From contig WPIO01000022.1 in assembly GCA_009760855.2 (NCBI GenBank), forward strand, positions 3,297,001 to 3,361,000: a DNA stretch of 64,000 nucleotides, written 5' to 3'. The DNA comes from Cristatella mucedo. Its lineage: Eukaryota > Bryozoa > Phylactolaemata > Cristatellidae. Below are positions 25,122-38,900 of this stretch, in pieces (within the stretch, counting starts at the first letter, position 1; the number at the start of each line of letters is the position of its first letter). The notes beneath the pieces were generated by a model, which was not told the origin of the DNA, did not search any database, and saw only the letters and a list, made by a program, of their open reading frames with translations. Both the position numbers and the translations under genes were made by a program.

Positions 25122-27121
25122 ATGAATGGACCTCCACCACCGTTTACACCTGCAGGCGGTACGAAAGGGCAGACGTCGTCAGGACCGCCAGCAGCAGGAA
25201 TGATGCCGCGGATGCAGCCGCCGCCACCGCAGCTTTTGTCAGACCCTTACGCTCAGCCTCCTCCTTCAGGTGCCGTGTCTTGGGCCGGTGCCCACGTGCC
25301 GCAGCTGCCTCCCAGACACACGCTGCCGCCGGCTCAGCACGGCGGCAGCTTGCCAAACGGCGTGGCCACGGATGGCCCCTACGGCCGAGGACAGCAGCAG
25401 CAGCAGCCCGTGTCATCGGGGCCGCCGCTGCCACTGCCCCCTCACTTCGGGCCGTACGGGCAGCCGCCGGGCGCTGCATCCCCGATCGTGCCACCGTTTG
25501 GCGCCTCGGGGCCTGGAACCGCTGCAGAGCTGCAGCGGCCATCCTTACCTCACGGAGGATCGGTGCCTCCAGCCACCGGTGAGCTGTTCCGGCCACCTCC
25601 TTCCGGACAGTTGGTGTCAGGGCCTCCCCCGGCGCCGCCGGGTGTTCTTCCACCATTGCCTGGTTCTGGCCAGGGGCAGCCGCCGCCGACGATGTGGCCG
25701 CCGTCCAGCGATCAGGGTTCGGCTGGCGGTCGAACGCTTCTGCCGCCAGCGTCGGCCGCTCTTGCCGGTGCACCCCCACCGCTGGCCGGTCCTCCGGTGC
25801 TGCAGCAGCAGCAGCAGCCATATCCGCAGAGGGACGCCGCGCCAGGCACGCAGCAAGCTGCGAGCGGTGGGGCTGCGTCTCTGCCGCCGCCGCATTTTAG
25901 CCCGGCCATGCCTAGAGGTGAGCGGTCTTGCTTCCTCTTCCTGTCGGCGCGAGCCGCAGGCCCTCGGCCTTTGGCTCGCTGCTGCTGCGGATTGCATGCA
26001 TGCGCAGGCTGGACTCAGACCAGTGAGCAAGTGAGCGCGCACGTGGAAGTGCATGTCCTCGGTGGAGTGATCGAAGCGCCGCCGTGTACTTGCAGTGCCC
26101 TCAGGTAGCGAGCTCCTACCTAGGCCTTTTCACGGACAAGGTCAATATAGTCACATGAAACACGTAGGCTTGCCGAGCTCGAGGAGCATTACTCCTGTGC
26201 ACCCAGGTCAGTGCTGTGACACGTGGGTGCACGTGGGTGCCTGGGCGCTCGCCCAGCTCCTCCTCATTCTTTCTTCTCCTTTTTCACGCCACTCAACCGG
26301 TTGGGGCAGCTCTTTCTCCAACTAGACGCTATCTGCAGCGTGCCGTATACCGTGGGCAGTCGCGTTCGCCTGCTCGAATGCGCGGAGCTCGCGCGCTCGA
26401 GCAAGGCCTGCCGCTCAAGCTGCGCTACTCTGGTAGATACGCCGTCGCCCAGAAGCTCCAGAGTGCCGTCTCCTGTTCCTAGCCAGCAGTTCGATAACCT
26501 CGAAGGCCAGTTCAGCAATAGCCCAGGTACACGGTGGATGGATTTCTTTGCACTGATCTGCAAGGGGCAAGACCCAGATTCAGACTGCACTGCATCGATT
26601 GCAGCTTAGGCTCGTTTTGCTTGCCAGCATCCGACCCGCTCTCTCTCGGCTTTTTGCGCGCTTTGCAGCGCTCTTTGCCAGCGCGCGGTACTAACCGCTC
26701 GGCTGGACGACTTGGCAGCGCTGCAGCATGCTTGCTCCTAGGGTGACTTACTGCTGCTGCTGCCGCCCTTTTTTTGTGTGCCACAGCTTGTTCTGCTGAG
26801 TCGAAGCCTGCATTTTTTTTGCATTAATGCTGACATATCGCCTGTCGCTGTTCTTTCATCGGTGCTCTGCCTGTCTTTGCTACACCCTACGTTGCTCTGC
26901 TTCTCTTCGCCTTTCTCGGCTCCTATTGTGGCATACTCATGTTGTATCCCCCATCCATCCATTTATCGATCGATCGATCGATCGATCCATCCATCATTCC
27001 TTCCTTCTCACTACTTCTATCTCTCACTTGGTGTCTTGCTTGCTCGGATTGCATGGTGCGTGTGCATGCATGAGTGCCTCTTTGCATGTACGTGTATGCA
27101 TGTATCTCAGTGAGAAGGAGT

Positions 27122-27206
<85 letters not shown>

Positions 27207-30200
27207 GTCAGCTTGTGTCTGCCCGTGTGTGGGTGTCCTTTATCCTTACCCGTTTTCTCTGCTCTTCGTTTGCCTCTTCTGTAGATGTCTTTTTCTATTT
27301 CTAACTGCTTTCTGCTATCGCTTAGTAAGGCTACCCGTGGTCTGACTCTCGCGGTGCTGTCAATTTTCTCTATTCCACTGCTTTTGCCTGCACTGACTAG
27401 TGCCATCTTTTTTGTTTACCTCGTTTTTCTCTTTATGCCAGCTTCTTTGCTCTTTCATTTGCTGTGGTGGCTTTTGGTTGTGCACACGGTAGATGCTGTA
27501 CTTTCAAGCACTGCCGCCATCGGTAGCTGGGAATGATCGTTCGTTGTAGCAGTTTTCGCAATTTAGGTTTGGCTGGGCTCATTCGTGCATTTATTTTTTA
27601 GCACCAACGCCGAGGGACGTGTATTCCCAAGGTTTTCACGGTTCCCCCGGAGCTTCACCACGTGCACCAAACATGTCGGTGCCAGAGCCTTCTGCGGTAA
27701 AGTCGTGTTTGCAGTATTTTAGTGTTCAATACATGTCCATTCAGCCCTTAACCCACCTTTATCTCAGAGCTAGCAGTTACGTCAGACAGGCGGCTCAGCT
27801 GCCTACCCTATCCTACCAGCAATTCTGTATGCATACCACGTATCTGCAAGATGGATGTGGATTATGGGCTGCTGCGCTCTTGCGTCTGATCTCGAGGCGT
27901 GCGGTGGTGTGGCCTAATGTAATGTATCTCCTTCTGTAACTCCACAACGACTAAGTGGGTGTTATGCAGGAGAGTTTTCCTGAGCGCGCTCAAAGCCAAA
28001 CTGCAGCTTTCGGTGTGCATGCGAAAGTAGATATGACTTGTTGTCGTCCAGGGTCGACTGGTGGGTCCTGGACAAGTGCCTCTTGGACCACCTTCGACCC
28101 AGCTTGCAGCATCAAGTGGCAAGCCAGCTCCGTATTACAATGTCGGTGCAGTGCAGCAGCAGCAACAGCCCACACCAGCTGGCCAGCAGCCCGGCTACTC
28201 GCAAGGCTTCCGTTACGGAGCGCCGCCTTCGGGAAATTACCCACAGTTTGCACCGAGCGGTTTGCCAGTGCAGCCGCCAGCCGGTGGCATGCCTCAGCCG
28301 CCAATGCCTGGCGGCATGCTGCCTCCCGGACCTCCCATGGCCGGCATGCCGCCCGTGGCCGGCTTTGCAGCCATGTCTCTTACCAGTGTGAGTTGGCCTC
28401 TTGTGTGTGTGTCTGTGTGCTGCCATGTCCCCGCCATGTGCTCCGTTCTTTACTTGCTGTTCTTTGCTCCCTGCTGTGGCTGCTGCTCCATTCCTGTCAA
28501 GTCCGTGATTCTTGTTTCAGTCGTAAGGTTGCGCCCAAGTCTCTATAGAGCTCTTACTTTGCTTTCGCATGATCGTTTTTGTCTGTGGTTGGACTGCAGG
28601 TTCCACCTGAACTCAGGACATACAACTTGATGCAGGAGAAGACAGTGCTTCCGCCAGAAGGGGTTGCTGCACCGACACCGAATCTTGCCGATGGACTCAA
28701 GCGTATCAATTGCAATCCAGAGTATGTGCCTGCTGTTGCAATTTTCATGACTATTGTTGTGAGCATTTTTGTTTAGGTCGTGGAGCTTCAAGTTTACTGG
28801 TGCATGCCACGGGCAGCAGGCCGCCGTGCTCGTAGCACCAGAGCTGCATTCAGTTAGTCAGCCATGCCTCGACCGGCTTCGAGCCATTTAGTCTGCGTCT
28901 AGGGGGCATGTCTGAACGAGTCACGAGCCCTTGCTTGTGTGAGATCGCTGCTGTCTGATTGACTTGTTGCTATTGTTATATTGCCTTAGCTGCAGATTTC
29001 TCGTGCCATATAAAATCTCCTATCATTCTCTTGCTCTCAGCGTATTTCTTCCATTGATTAATTTTGTTTATTTATAATGTGTGGTGGATGTTTGCATGCC
29101 GGTGCAAAAATCGGGAGTCCTACTCGGACACTGCTGTTGCAAGGGTTCCCGTGCATGATATAGCCAGCTTCCTCTGTCCGGCTCCATCCACTACTGAGCC
29201 GGTCGGCTATTCTATTCTCCCGCGTGTGTGGGGTGTGCTTCTACATCTGTGAGAGCGTGCAGGCTTCAAGCGCACACGTGTGCATGCATGCAAGCGCTTA
29301 GAGATGACAATTCGTTGACATGCTTGCTTGGTGGAGGCATGTCAGTTGCGGTGAGCATGGATTCTGTTCTGCCGCTGCTTCGACCCCTCGTGCTGCACTA
29401 ATGCATCCCGGCAGTCTGTTTGCAGGCAGTGTTAATTATTGCTGTGGAGACACCACAATGATGATTATGATGATGCTGATGGCTGAACTGCACCTCTCCA
29501 GGCAGTTGGTCCTGATCGCATTCTAGCGTTACATCAGCAGCTACTTTGCAAGCCTGCTCGTAGCAGGCTTGTATCTTGGTGCTTCCTGCTGAGCCAATAC
29601 CATGCTAGTTCATCTGGAGCCCGGATTTGCCAAACCTACCTTCTGGCTGCTTTGTGCTGACGTTATAGTGCCTGAGTGTGTCGGACTATGCAATCATGTT
29701 CTCACTTTCTCGGGTCGTGTTATTACAGTAATGTGCCAAGCAGAGTGGCTGGTGTCGAGAGTAATTGTGAATGACTGCCACATCTTATCGATACTTATAT
29801 ATTTGTGTGGCGATTAGTATGATAAGCCTGGCAAATAGCTTCACCAAGAGACCTGTCACGCATTTCTCTGTTCACCAAGTCAACTAATAAGGAGGTAGGA
29901 CGGTGCAGTGAATTGCGAGCTATTACCTCCTTAGTATGATGGGGGCATGAGGGAGGGAAGAGGGATGCCTCGGTAGGTCACAGTTCGACTCATTCCGATT
30001 TGTGACACCACTGTACGTTCGAATAGGATATTGGCTATGGCATCGCGTTAGCATCAATCTTTCATGCTTTTTCAGCCTCTTCAGGTGTACCCTATCGAGT
30101 GTGCCGCAGTCGTCGCAGCTTCTGGTAAAAGCACGTCTGCCACTCGGTGTTCTAATTCACCCTTTCAAGGACCTTTCGGTAAGCCATAGCACGAACGGTC

Positions 30201-32892
30201 GTCGACCTGCGGCAGACGCATCGCGATTCTTGTTCATCTCTGGCTCAGTGTGTGATCTGGCAGTATCGTACATACAGCGTCCTGCTCTCTCTCTCTCTAT
30301 TTTAGAATCTGCCAGTCATTCAGGCAAGTGTCATAGTTCGCTGTCGGGCGTGCCGCACATACATAAACCCATTCGTGACGTTTATCGATCAGCGTCGCTG
30401 GCGCTGTAACCTGTGCCAAAGAGCAAATGAACGTGAGTACACGTACAAGTGCGCTCAGAGGCCCACTTCTCGTGCCCATTTCAGGGGCACGTGATGGTCA
30501 CGTGACCGACACACCATTAATCTGCTCTTCTGATCTAGTGCCGGATGATTTCAATTTCGACCCTGCGTCGAAGACATATGGCCATCCAGACCGACGACCT
30601 GAGATGAAATCGGCCACGATCGAGTATATAGCTCCGTCGGAATACATGGTATCTACACGTGGCTAACATTCTGCCTACGGGCTGTAATTTTGCTGGCGAC
30701 TGTTGATGGATCTGAGTTAGTCAAAGCATGTGGCTGAGCTAACAAGAAGCTTTCTCGCTTGTAATGCGTGTGTACCAGCTGCTTTGACATTAACTTGCCC
30801 ATTTACTTGCAGTTGCGGCCACCACAACCTGCTGTCTATTTATTTTTACTTGATGTTTCAAGACAAGCCGTGGAAACTGGTCGGTACTTGCTCTGATAGA
30901 CTTCTGCCGTGTCTGCCAAAATGTGCTGGGAGGCAGAAGAATGTTTCTGCCTTTTTTTGCTAATGTAACTACTGTTTTACCATTTCAGGCTATCTCCAGT
31001 CATTCTGTAAGGTACTTGCTGCCGAGCTGGATCGCTTGCCCGGAGATACAAGGACAACAGTGGGATTCATTGCTTACAACTCTCGGGTGCATTTTTATAG
31101 CTTACTTGCTGAACGTCGGTCTGCTCCTCACATGATGACCGTATCCGACATTGATGGTAAGGTTTTCAATGGAGAGTAATGGAAAGCCATGTTCTTTTTT
31201 TCTGTTATTATGGCAGTTTTGGCTGCCAATAGACCCTTACGAATGCCTTGCAGATCAGTCCAGGTTAGGTCTCATTTATGAACGTATATACCTATTCGTA
31301 ATACCTGTACGTGCACTCAACCAGCAACTGGGAGATACTGGCTTGCTCACTGTACAACCACACCCAGAAGCTCTACGGCTGCTTATGCACCCCCGAACAA
31401 TATGGCCACTCGGTCGCTCGTGCGACTTTCTTGCTCAACTTTTCTTAACCATGTGGCACACAATCCGTGCACTATACAGTAATAATATTTATTAAGCTGG
31501 CTGAAGTTTATATACCGGTTATATCGAACTTTCTTACATAAGATTAGATTCTCACCCGGACTCTTGATGACTGCCTGCAACCGGCTGGGCATTCTGAACA
31601 ATTTCATGCAGTGTCGACGTCCAGGAAATCGAAGCTGCTCAAAAGATGGTCCCTGTGTCTAAGTAATTCCATAGATACTAGACGGTTTTTTGTCTGCACC
31701 AATCTATAGTTGTAACAGTAGGAGTACAAGAAATAATTCTGACGGTTTTATTTGGATCGCTGTCCTGTAGATGTATGCATTACCATATGCATCTCCCAAA
31801 AGACTTCTGGCACACAGAACTCCCACAAATAACAGAATGCCGAGGTACACATTCCGGTTCACAATGCCAGGAATCCGATGCAGTGACCAGGGCTACCATA
31901 TAAAAGGAGCTACAAACCACGATTCCGCCACCTGCGTGCTAAAGGCTATCTTGGAGGCATTTCTCACCTATATTTCGGCTGGCGTACGGAATCATGTTAT
32001 TTTTCAAGAGCTGGAATCCACTTCACCAGTTAAATAGACCGAGCGCTAGTCTTCAGACGTCCAGTTAGCATGTCTAAGCCTGTTAGCTTTACCGAGGGCC
32101 TTGTACTCCGCCCTCCACGGTCCTTCATCTTGACTTGCCGAAAGGTGCTTGCATGGGCAAGTTTCCGGCTTACCTTATCCCTGGTATCGGCTTTCGGCGC
32201 AAGAAAGAGCTATGTGAGGCCATCTTCTATTGAAGTGCCCAGATTTAAGGCCATCTTCCAAATGAAGTACCCAGATGTGAGGCCATCTTCCTATTGGAGT
32301 GCCCAGATCTCTTCACAAAAGTTTCTTGGGCTGTATGCCTTATACAGACAGAGGTCGTAGGCGGTAGTTTTTTGTTGAAAGCCCTCCAGGAGTACCAAGT
32401 CAGGTTGTCAACTGAAGCCATCACTCATCCGAAGAAGGAAAGCAAATATATCTGTTGCTTACACCCTATCCTGTATGTGAAGTGCTAGCAACATGCCCTT
32501 ATCAAACTTGCAGTACTCCCATGTCTCTGGAATGGTGCAGCATCGCTAGTTACCTTATAGAAAGCTGGGTGTAGAATTGAAAAGGCAGGAGCTTCGTCGG
32601 AAATCTCTCACATCCTGTTGCACATGAAGACTTTCACGATTATGTTCTACATGGCCCTATTTTAAAAATATAGGTTGGTTTAAATAGCCTGTTTTTTAGT
32701 TGAAATTGTCGGTTGTTATGCATTTGACTTGTGGTGTTCAAAGGGCCATGCTTGTCGTTAGCAGTATAATGTAGAGATAATGTTGTTGCTCGGTGCTACT
32801 TTCTTGGCTACTAGCTACAGAGACATCGGGAATCTGGACCGTTTGTGCGCGCGTGTATATACACATCTGTTAATGTGGTATGTATGCATATT

Positions 32893-32948
<56 letters not shown>

Positions 32949-35900
32949 ATGCGCGTGTGTGTACGTGTGCGTATACAGATACATTGCAATTTGATAGTTT
33001 AACCTGATTTGATTTTCTCATCGGCATCTCTATTTGATTTCATGATTGTTCCCTGAATGTGTATGTGTGTGTGTGTGCGCGCACGAGCGTGTGCCCTAGC
33101 GTGCAGAATAGCAGCTGCATTTATTCGACCTGCATTCATAGAACTACTCTGTTACTCTGATCCTACTGCTGATGAACACAGTGCATGCAGCCATGTCCCT
33201 TAAATGGGTAGGTACATGTGTTGCCTCTCACTTTTCCAGAGGTCTTCTTGCCTTGTACCGAAGGGCTATTGGTGAATCTTAGCGAGAACCGCAGCATGGT
33301 TGATCAGCTGCTGACTCAGCTGCCCACGTTGTTCGATGACACAGACGGTGGTAGTGCTCTCGGTGCAGCTCTGCAGATTGCCGTCGATCTTATGGTGAGG
33401 ATGTGTAGACCACCGGGCACAGCAGGGAGTTTGCGATGGTACAGATTGCTTGCACATACATGCACTGTCTCCTGCTGTCAATTTGAGCACTTTATTTGCA
33501 GCAGTCTCGCGCTGCTACTCCTTAGCCGTGGTCGTCCTCGGCCGACTTTCTTCGAGACCCTCCATTGCTGCTACTTCTGAACTCTTCGCTTCCTTTACTG
33601 ACCCCCTTTTCTCGGCGATGCTTTGCCTTTTTTTGTCATCGTTGTCTGGAATGAATGGTGTTGGCACTTTCTTTCACCGACTGTTGCCTAGGTTTGAACG
33701 TATTGTAGAAAGCTCTCTTGCATGCATAGTTAGCTGTGCCTCTGCTACGAGACCTGCACGGATGAACAAGCCGTGATAAACTGTGATTGCAGTAGATCAT
33801 TGCATCGGGACAGCTGCTTTGTGATATACTGGCTGATGCTTTATTATTTGCAGTACTCAACTGGTGGGCGAGTGACCGTCATGCAGGCCACCCTGCCGAA
33901 TATAGGCGCTGGCATGCTTGCCTCACGCGAGACCCCATCTACTGGCTCTGCCAGTGGTGTGAGCGAAAAGGCTGATAATCTTGGGCCTTCGACTGACTTC
34001 TACAAGCGTCTTGCACTCAAGGCAGCGGGTCAGCAAATTGCAGTCGACCTTTTCTTCGTCAACAGCCAGTATCTTGACATCGCCACTATATGTAAGTAGA
34101 GGTTGGCATCTAGGTTGTGAAATTCCCAATGAGATAGAACCTCAACAATTTCATTGCAATGCCAGTGATTTCCAGGTGAGATAAGAGACACTCGAGTAGG
34201 ACTTTTTGATCAATCATATGAAATGCTGCTGAAAGATTCAGTAGAAGAGGGAGAGATGCTCTACCTAGGTCTGCATTTATGATGTCGTTACGCACTTGCA
34301 GTAGTGCTGGCTCAGTGGAATGATTAGCTTTAAAACCTGATTGGACCTTGCTTGGCTTATAGTTTCGATAGAAGAGTTAAGCTGGTCTGCTTAAGTTTTC
34401 CTGGTATAGTGTTGACTGCCTGATTAGTAGCCTAACAACAGCCTCTTTTAAGGAAGTAGAGACAAGACCCAGAGGCTAAAGAAGTGTTTATCATGTTAGT
34501 TATGAAGGTCAGCAGCAAACCTAGCAGCAAACTCTCATCAGAAGAACACTAGGCATGGGGTCTAGAGGGCTATTAGTCTTCTTTGACTGGGCAATGAACT
34601 TTTGGATGAGGTCAGTAGTGGCAGGCTTGAAGATGAATACTGAGGTAGAGCAAGGAGCAGGGCTTTAGCAGTCCAGTGGGAGTGTTAAATTAGAAGTGGG
34701 CTCTCTGGTCTTACCTATCTTGCCGAAAAATAAGCTGGGAAAATGATCTGCCAGAAGTCTGCTAGGAAACTTAGGTTGGGAACTGCTGGGATCTAGGAGT
34801 GGTTTTGAGATGGTTGATGGTCAACATCAGTATTTATGGATTGTGCATATGTGATTCCACTATCTGCTTATAAATGTTATAAATGCACGACTTGACCTTA
34901 GATGGGAGAGATTGGTACGACCTTGAGTAGTCTTGTTCTTGGAGTCGTGTGCCAGTCGACGGACTGTCTGTCCTGATTTTGTATTTGGATTTTTTAAGCT
35001 TACACAGTCTTCAGGCTGCATCTGCAGTTAACCATTGGCCGTCTGTGTTGGAAACACTGTGCTTAGTCAAGAGATGCCAACTCATCCAAAATATCGGCTA
35101 GCATCGTGTTGTAGCATTCCACTAGTGAAGACAGTTAGGCTGTAGGATTGAGCAGAAAGCGGCAGTAAGATGTTTTTGTGGATATCACCAATGTCAGAGG
35201 TCTTAAAGGTTTCTAGATTCACAAATGATTTTTGATGCTGAAGAGACATAAACGTCGGGCTGAATGAGATCTGCACGTGGTCAGATGTGCATACTTTGGT
35301 AGCAATCGAAACTGACAGCATGCAATCTTAAGATAACGTTTGATCTAATGTATATCCCTTGTTATGAGTGGGACCACACATGTGAGCCACAAGAAAAAAT
35401 GAATAAACCAAGCCACAAGAGAAAATGAATAAACCAATTTGGGGTATTCGGCAGATAATGAGTCAGTTGCATTATCAAAATGAACATTAAATTACCAAGT
35501 ATGAGAAAAGGTCGATATCTGATGCACAGAATCGTAACGAGATCCGAAAAATCTTGATAAATTAAACAAGCCTTTGTACTTGGATGGGGCGATAGATTAT
35601 TCCCACCATTATCGGCTTACTTTTGGAGGGATAGAGTACAAGAGATTCAAAAGACTGCTCCAGGGGGACTGCAATTGGTTTGAAATTAAGAGGGGAGCAA
35701 TCGAGAATGGCTACCCGACAGAAAGTTTTAGTTGACCTTTGAATTTGGAAGGGAAATGAGGTCTTTGATTGGTTTTGGTATAGATGGGCAATGAGTCTTT
35801 CTTCAGCCAGGTCTCGGTCAAAGCAAACAGTCAGAAGTCAGCCTGATGACTGCTTAGTTAGAGCTTGCTGCTGCAGTTGCCCAGCTATAGCATGCTGGGC

Positions 35901-38900
35901 AGCTCTAAAATATGAGAAAGAAGGGAGATGAGCCCATGGCCTCCCCTTTTGATTCATCTGGGCTTGCCGCTGAAGATATCCACTTCACGAACTCTAGTAG
36001 CAGCAATGGCATCCAGGAATGCATTTGAATGACATTAGTGAAGCGATCATAGGCATGTGCGATGGTTCCAAATATTGTGATTGCCAAGAGCTGGCATAGC
36101 TCTATTGGCTGATGGTGGGGGGAGCATGCCGACAGAATGTTAAGCACAAGAGGCAAGCATTTAGTACATATAATTTCCCACTAGACAAAAATAAGCAGAC
36201 ATGCTTTAAACAGATGTTAGCGTTATCCGGGTCCATATTTGATTCTTGTAAGAACCTCGGATTTTTGGCAGACCGATCAGAAATCGCAGAGCAGCACTTG
36301 CTGAAGTAGAAGTGAGTCTTGTAAAGCAGCAAGGTTAGCCCCAATGGGTCGTCAAAGTGTTTTAGCTTCATGCTGTGAAGTGTAGTGCCTATGGTCGAGG
36401 TGGGTAGGGTCAAACTCCGAAATGGAGACAACTATACTGTGTGGATATCGCCTGTACAATGTGTGGAGATCGACTCAGATAGATGAGAATGATAAGAAAT
36501 GTTGGCAAGCCTTACTTTCAGAAGTTTGACCCGACTAGTGACCTCGGTTATTTTTCCTCTAGTTGTGACTGAGCAGGCATGCAATGGTAGGTATGCACTG
36601 TGGCTTGGAAGCTGTTAGCAACAGAAGCTGGTAGCCGAATCCGGCTGCCAGCGACCTCGGCAGGCCAAATGGGCTCTGTGGAGCCGGCTGCCCATCAAGC
36701 TTTGCTTCCAGTTAATTTAGTGTCCAATAAGGTGCAACCCTAACTGGTTCTGCGACCTACATGAACTCTTGTTCAGATGATCGGTAGAATGGTACTGGAC
36801 CGGTTTGATCGTTGAGCAGAACGATATTTAAATAGAAGACTGGTTGGAACAAAGTCTCAGCAGGGTTTGGGGGGCAAAGCTCCACCAGGAACTTCTCACA
36901 AACAGCCCCCCCCCGATTAATATGCTCATATAACGTTGCTGACATGCAACCAGCGCAGCAAGACCTCTAGATTGGAATTGCTGACACTAACCCAGCCTGG
37001 CCATATTCCGACGCCCTTCTAGACTAGCTAGCTATTAAAATTGAATGCATCAAGTCTTGTGTAAGGGAATAGTCTTTGTAAGCCTTCTGAAAGGTCCTAA
37101 CCGTAGTTTGAGCTGACCACTTAGCTTTTCTACCTTTAACATGTGATGTTCAATGTTGCAATGTAGGCCTCTGAAGAGCTCTCTGGACAAATTGAAGTTA
37201 ATAGTGTTTGTGCACAGATCTATATATACGGGCTTTTATTAGGTTGATTCACAGCCACTGTTCTGTCTATATTGTGCTGCCTGCGTACTGGGATGGGCAG
37301 ATGCCACACCTGAGTAAAGGCCATGTCAGACCATTAATAAAGAAATGCAGAAAGTGGCTGAAAAGTCGGAACTCGAATCATAGCTACTGCATTATCCACA
37401 GAGCAGCATTCATCGGCCGTGGAGTACCCAAGTAGAAATTGTGAGTCAGTTGGAAGGAATGAGTAGGTCAGTGAGCATGCGAGCTATTGATACAGATGCA
37501 GTGAATGAGATACAGAGGCAAAAGGCACATCTGGAAATGCGTGAATGAAGGTATGGGCATTTATGTTTAAGTGTGCGTGCATTTGTCAGTGAGGAAAGGT
37601 AGGGAAGGAAACAACAGCAAGGTAGGGACATGATAGGAATGCGCATGATTACTTTCAGCTACATACAATTGCTAAAATGTGGGCTTGCTTAGACAGGGAT
37701 ACTACATCCAAATTGGTCCATGCATTTTCGGGCCTGCTTAGACAGGCATACATTCAAATTGGTCCATGCATTTGTGACGTCCCATCTCGACTTCTGTAAC
37801 TCGCTGCTTGCTGGCCGACCGGCATGTGCAATCAGGCACTTACAGCTGATACAAAACTCTGCAGCTAGGCTTGTCTGTCGTGAGTGTCGCAGTTGCCACA
37901 CCACACCACTTCTTGCCGACCTGCACTGGCTACGAATCAAGCAACGGATCTTCAAAGTGTTGTTGCTCACTTTTAGGTCCCTTCATTCTTTGGCTCCAGC
38001 CTATCTCTCAGATGCACTCCCCCACCAGGCCAAGCATCGTACCACCCGCTTTTCGGAATCCAACAGTTTACCAACACCTCGTACAAACCTCAAATCCTTT
38101 GGAGACTGTGCATTTAGTTTGTATGCTGCCAAAGCCTGGAACTCCCTCCCGGCAATATTCAGAACATCCCATGACTTGACAACATTTAAAAAGAACTTAA
38201 AAACACGTATTTAGGACAGCATTTAGTGGGTCCCTGTGATTCGTCCTTCATGTGCTTATGCGTGTTTACACTGTGCATGCTGCCACCAACCACATTTGTA
38301 TGCTGACCCTGTGCATGTCACCCCTAACCATGTTATTTATGTTGTTTATCAAGCATGATATTACTCACCATTCAATCGTGGTTCCCTTTGCAGCAAATGT
38401 AAAGCGCCTAGAAAAAGATTGAGTTCTCTGAGGGCACTTTATTAAGTGCATTATTCTTATTATTATTATTATCAAATCCTGTGATGACCGGGCCTTTAGT
38501 TCGCATGTTCCCAAAGCCTGGAACTCACTTCCGACTTACGGCACGACACCCCCTGACGTGACAACATTTGAAAAGAAGCTAAAAATGCACTTGTTTATGA
38601 CGGCATGTAGTAGGTTTCTGTGATTCGTCATTTGCATGCTCATGCATGCTGACACTGTGCACGCTGCCACGAATCATATTTGAATGTCGACCCTGTGCAT
38701 GTAACCTCTAACCTTGTTATGCTTGTTGAAATTGTGCATACTACTACTAACCATTTGATCAAGCTTTCTCTACGGCATATGTAAAGTACCTAGAAAGAGA
38801 TTAAGTTCTTTGAGGGCACTATGCAAATTTATTATTATAATTTCGATCATGGGCTTATGGATAATGTGCATTATTGTCATCGTGGTTGTACAGCCCCTCA

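Noticed and set aside
25144-25821. Long minus-strand open frame (225 codons) and other frames over 25.1-26.0 kb
   Set aside because: They are shadows of the GC-rich, Pro/Gln-coding first exon of SEC24; composition is Ala/Arg-rich with no domain.
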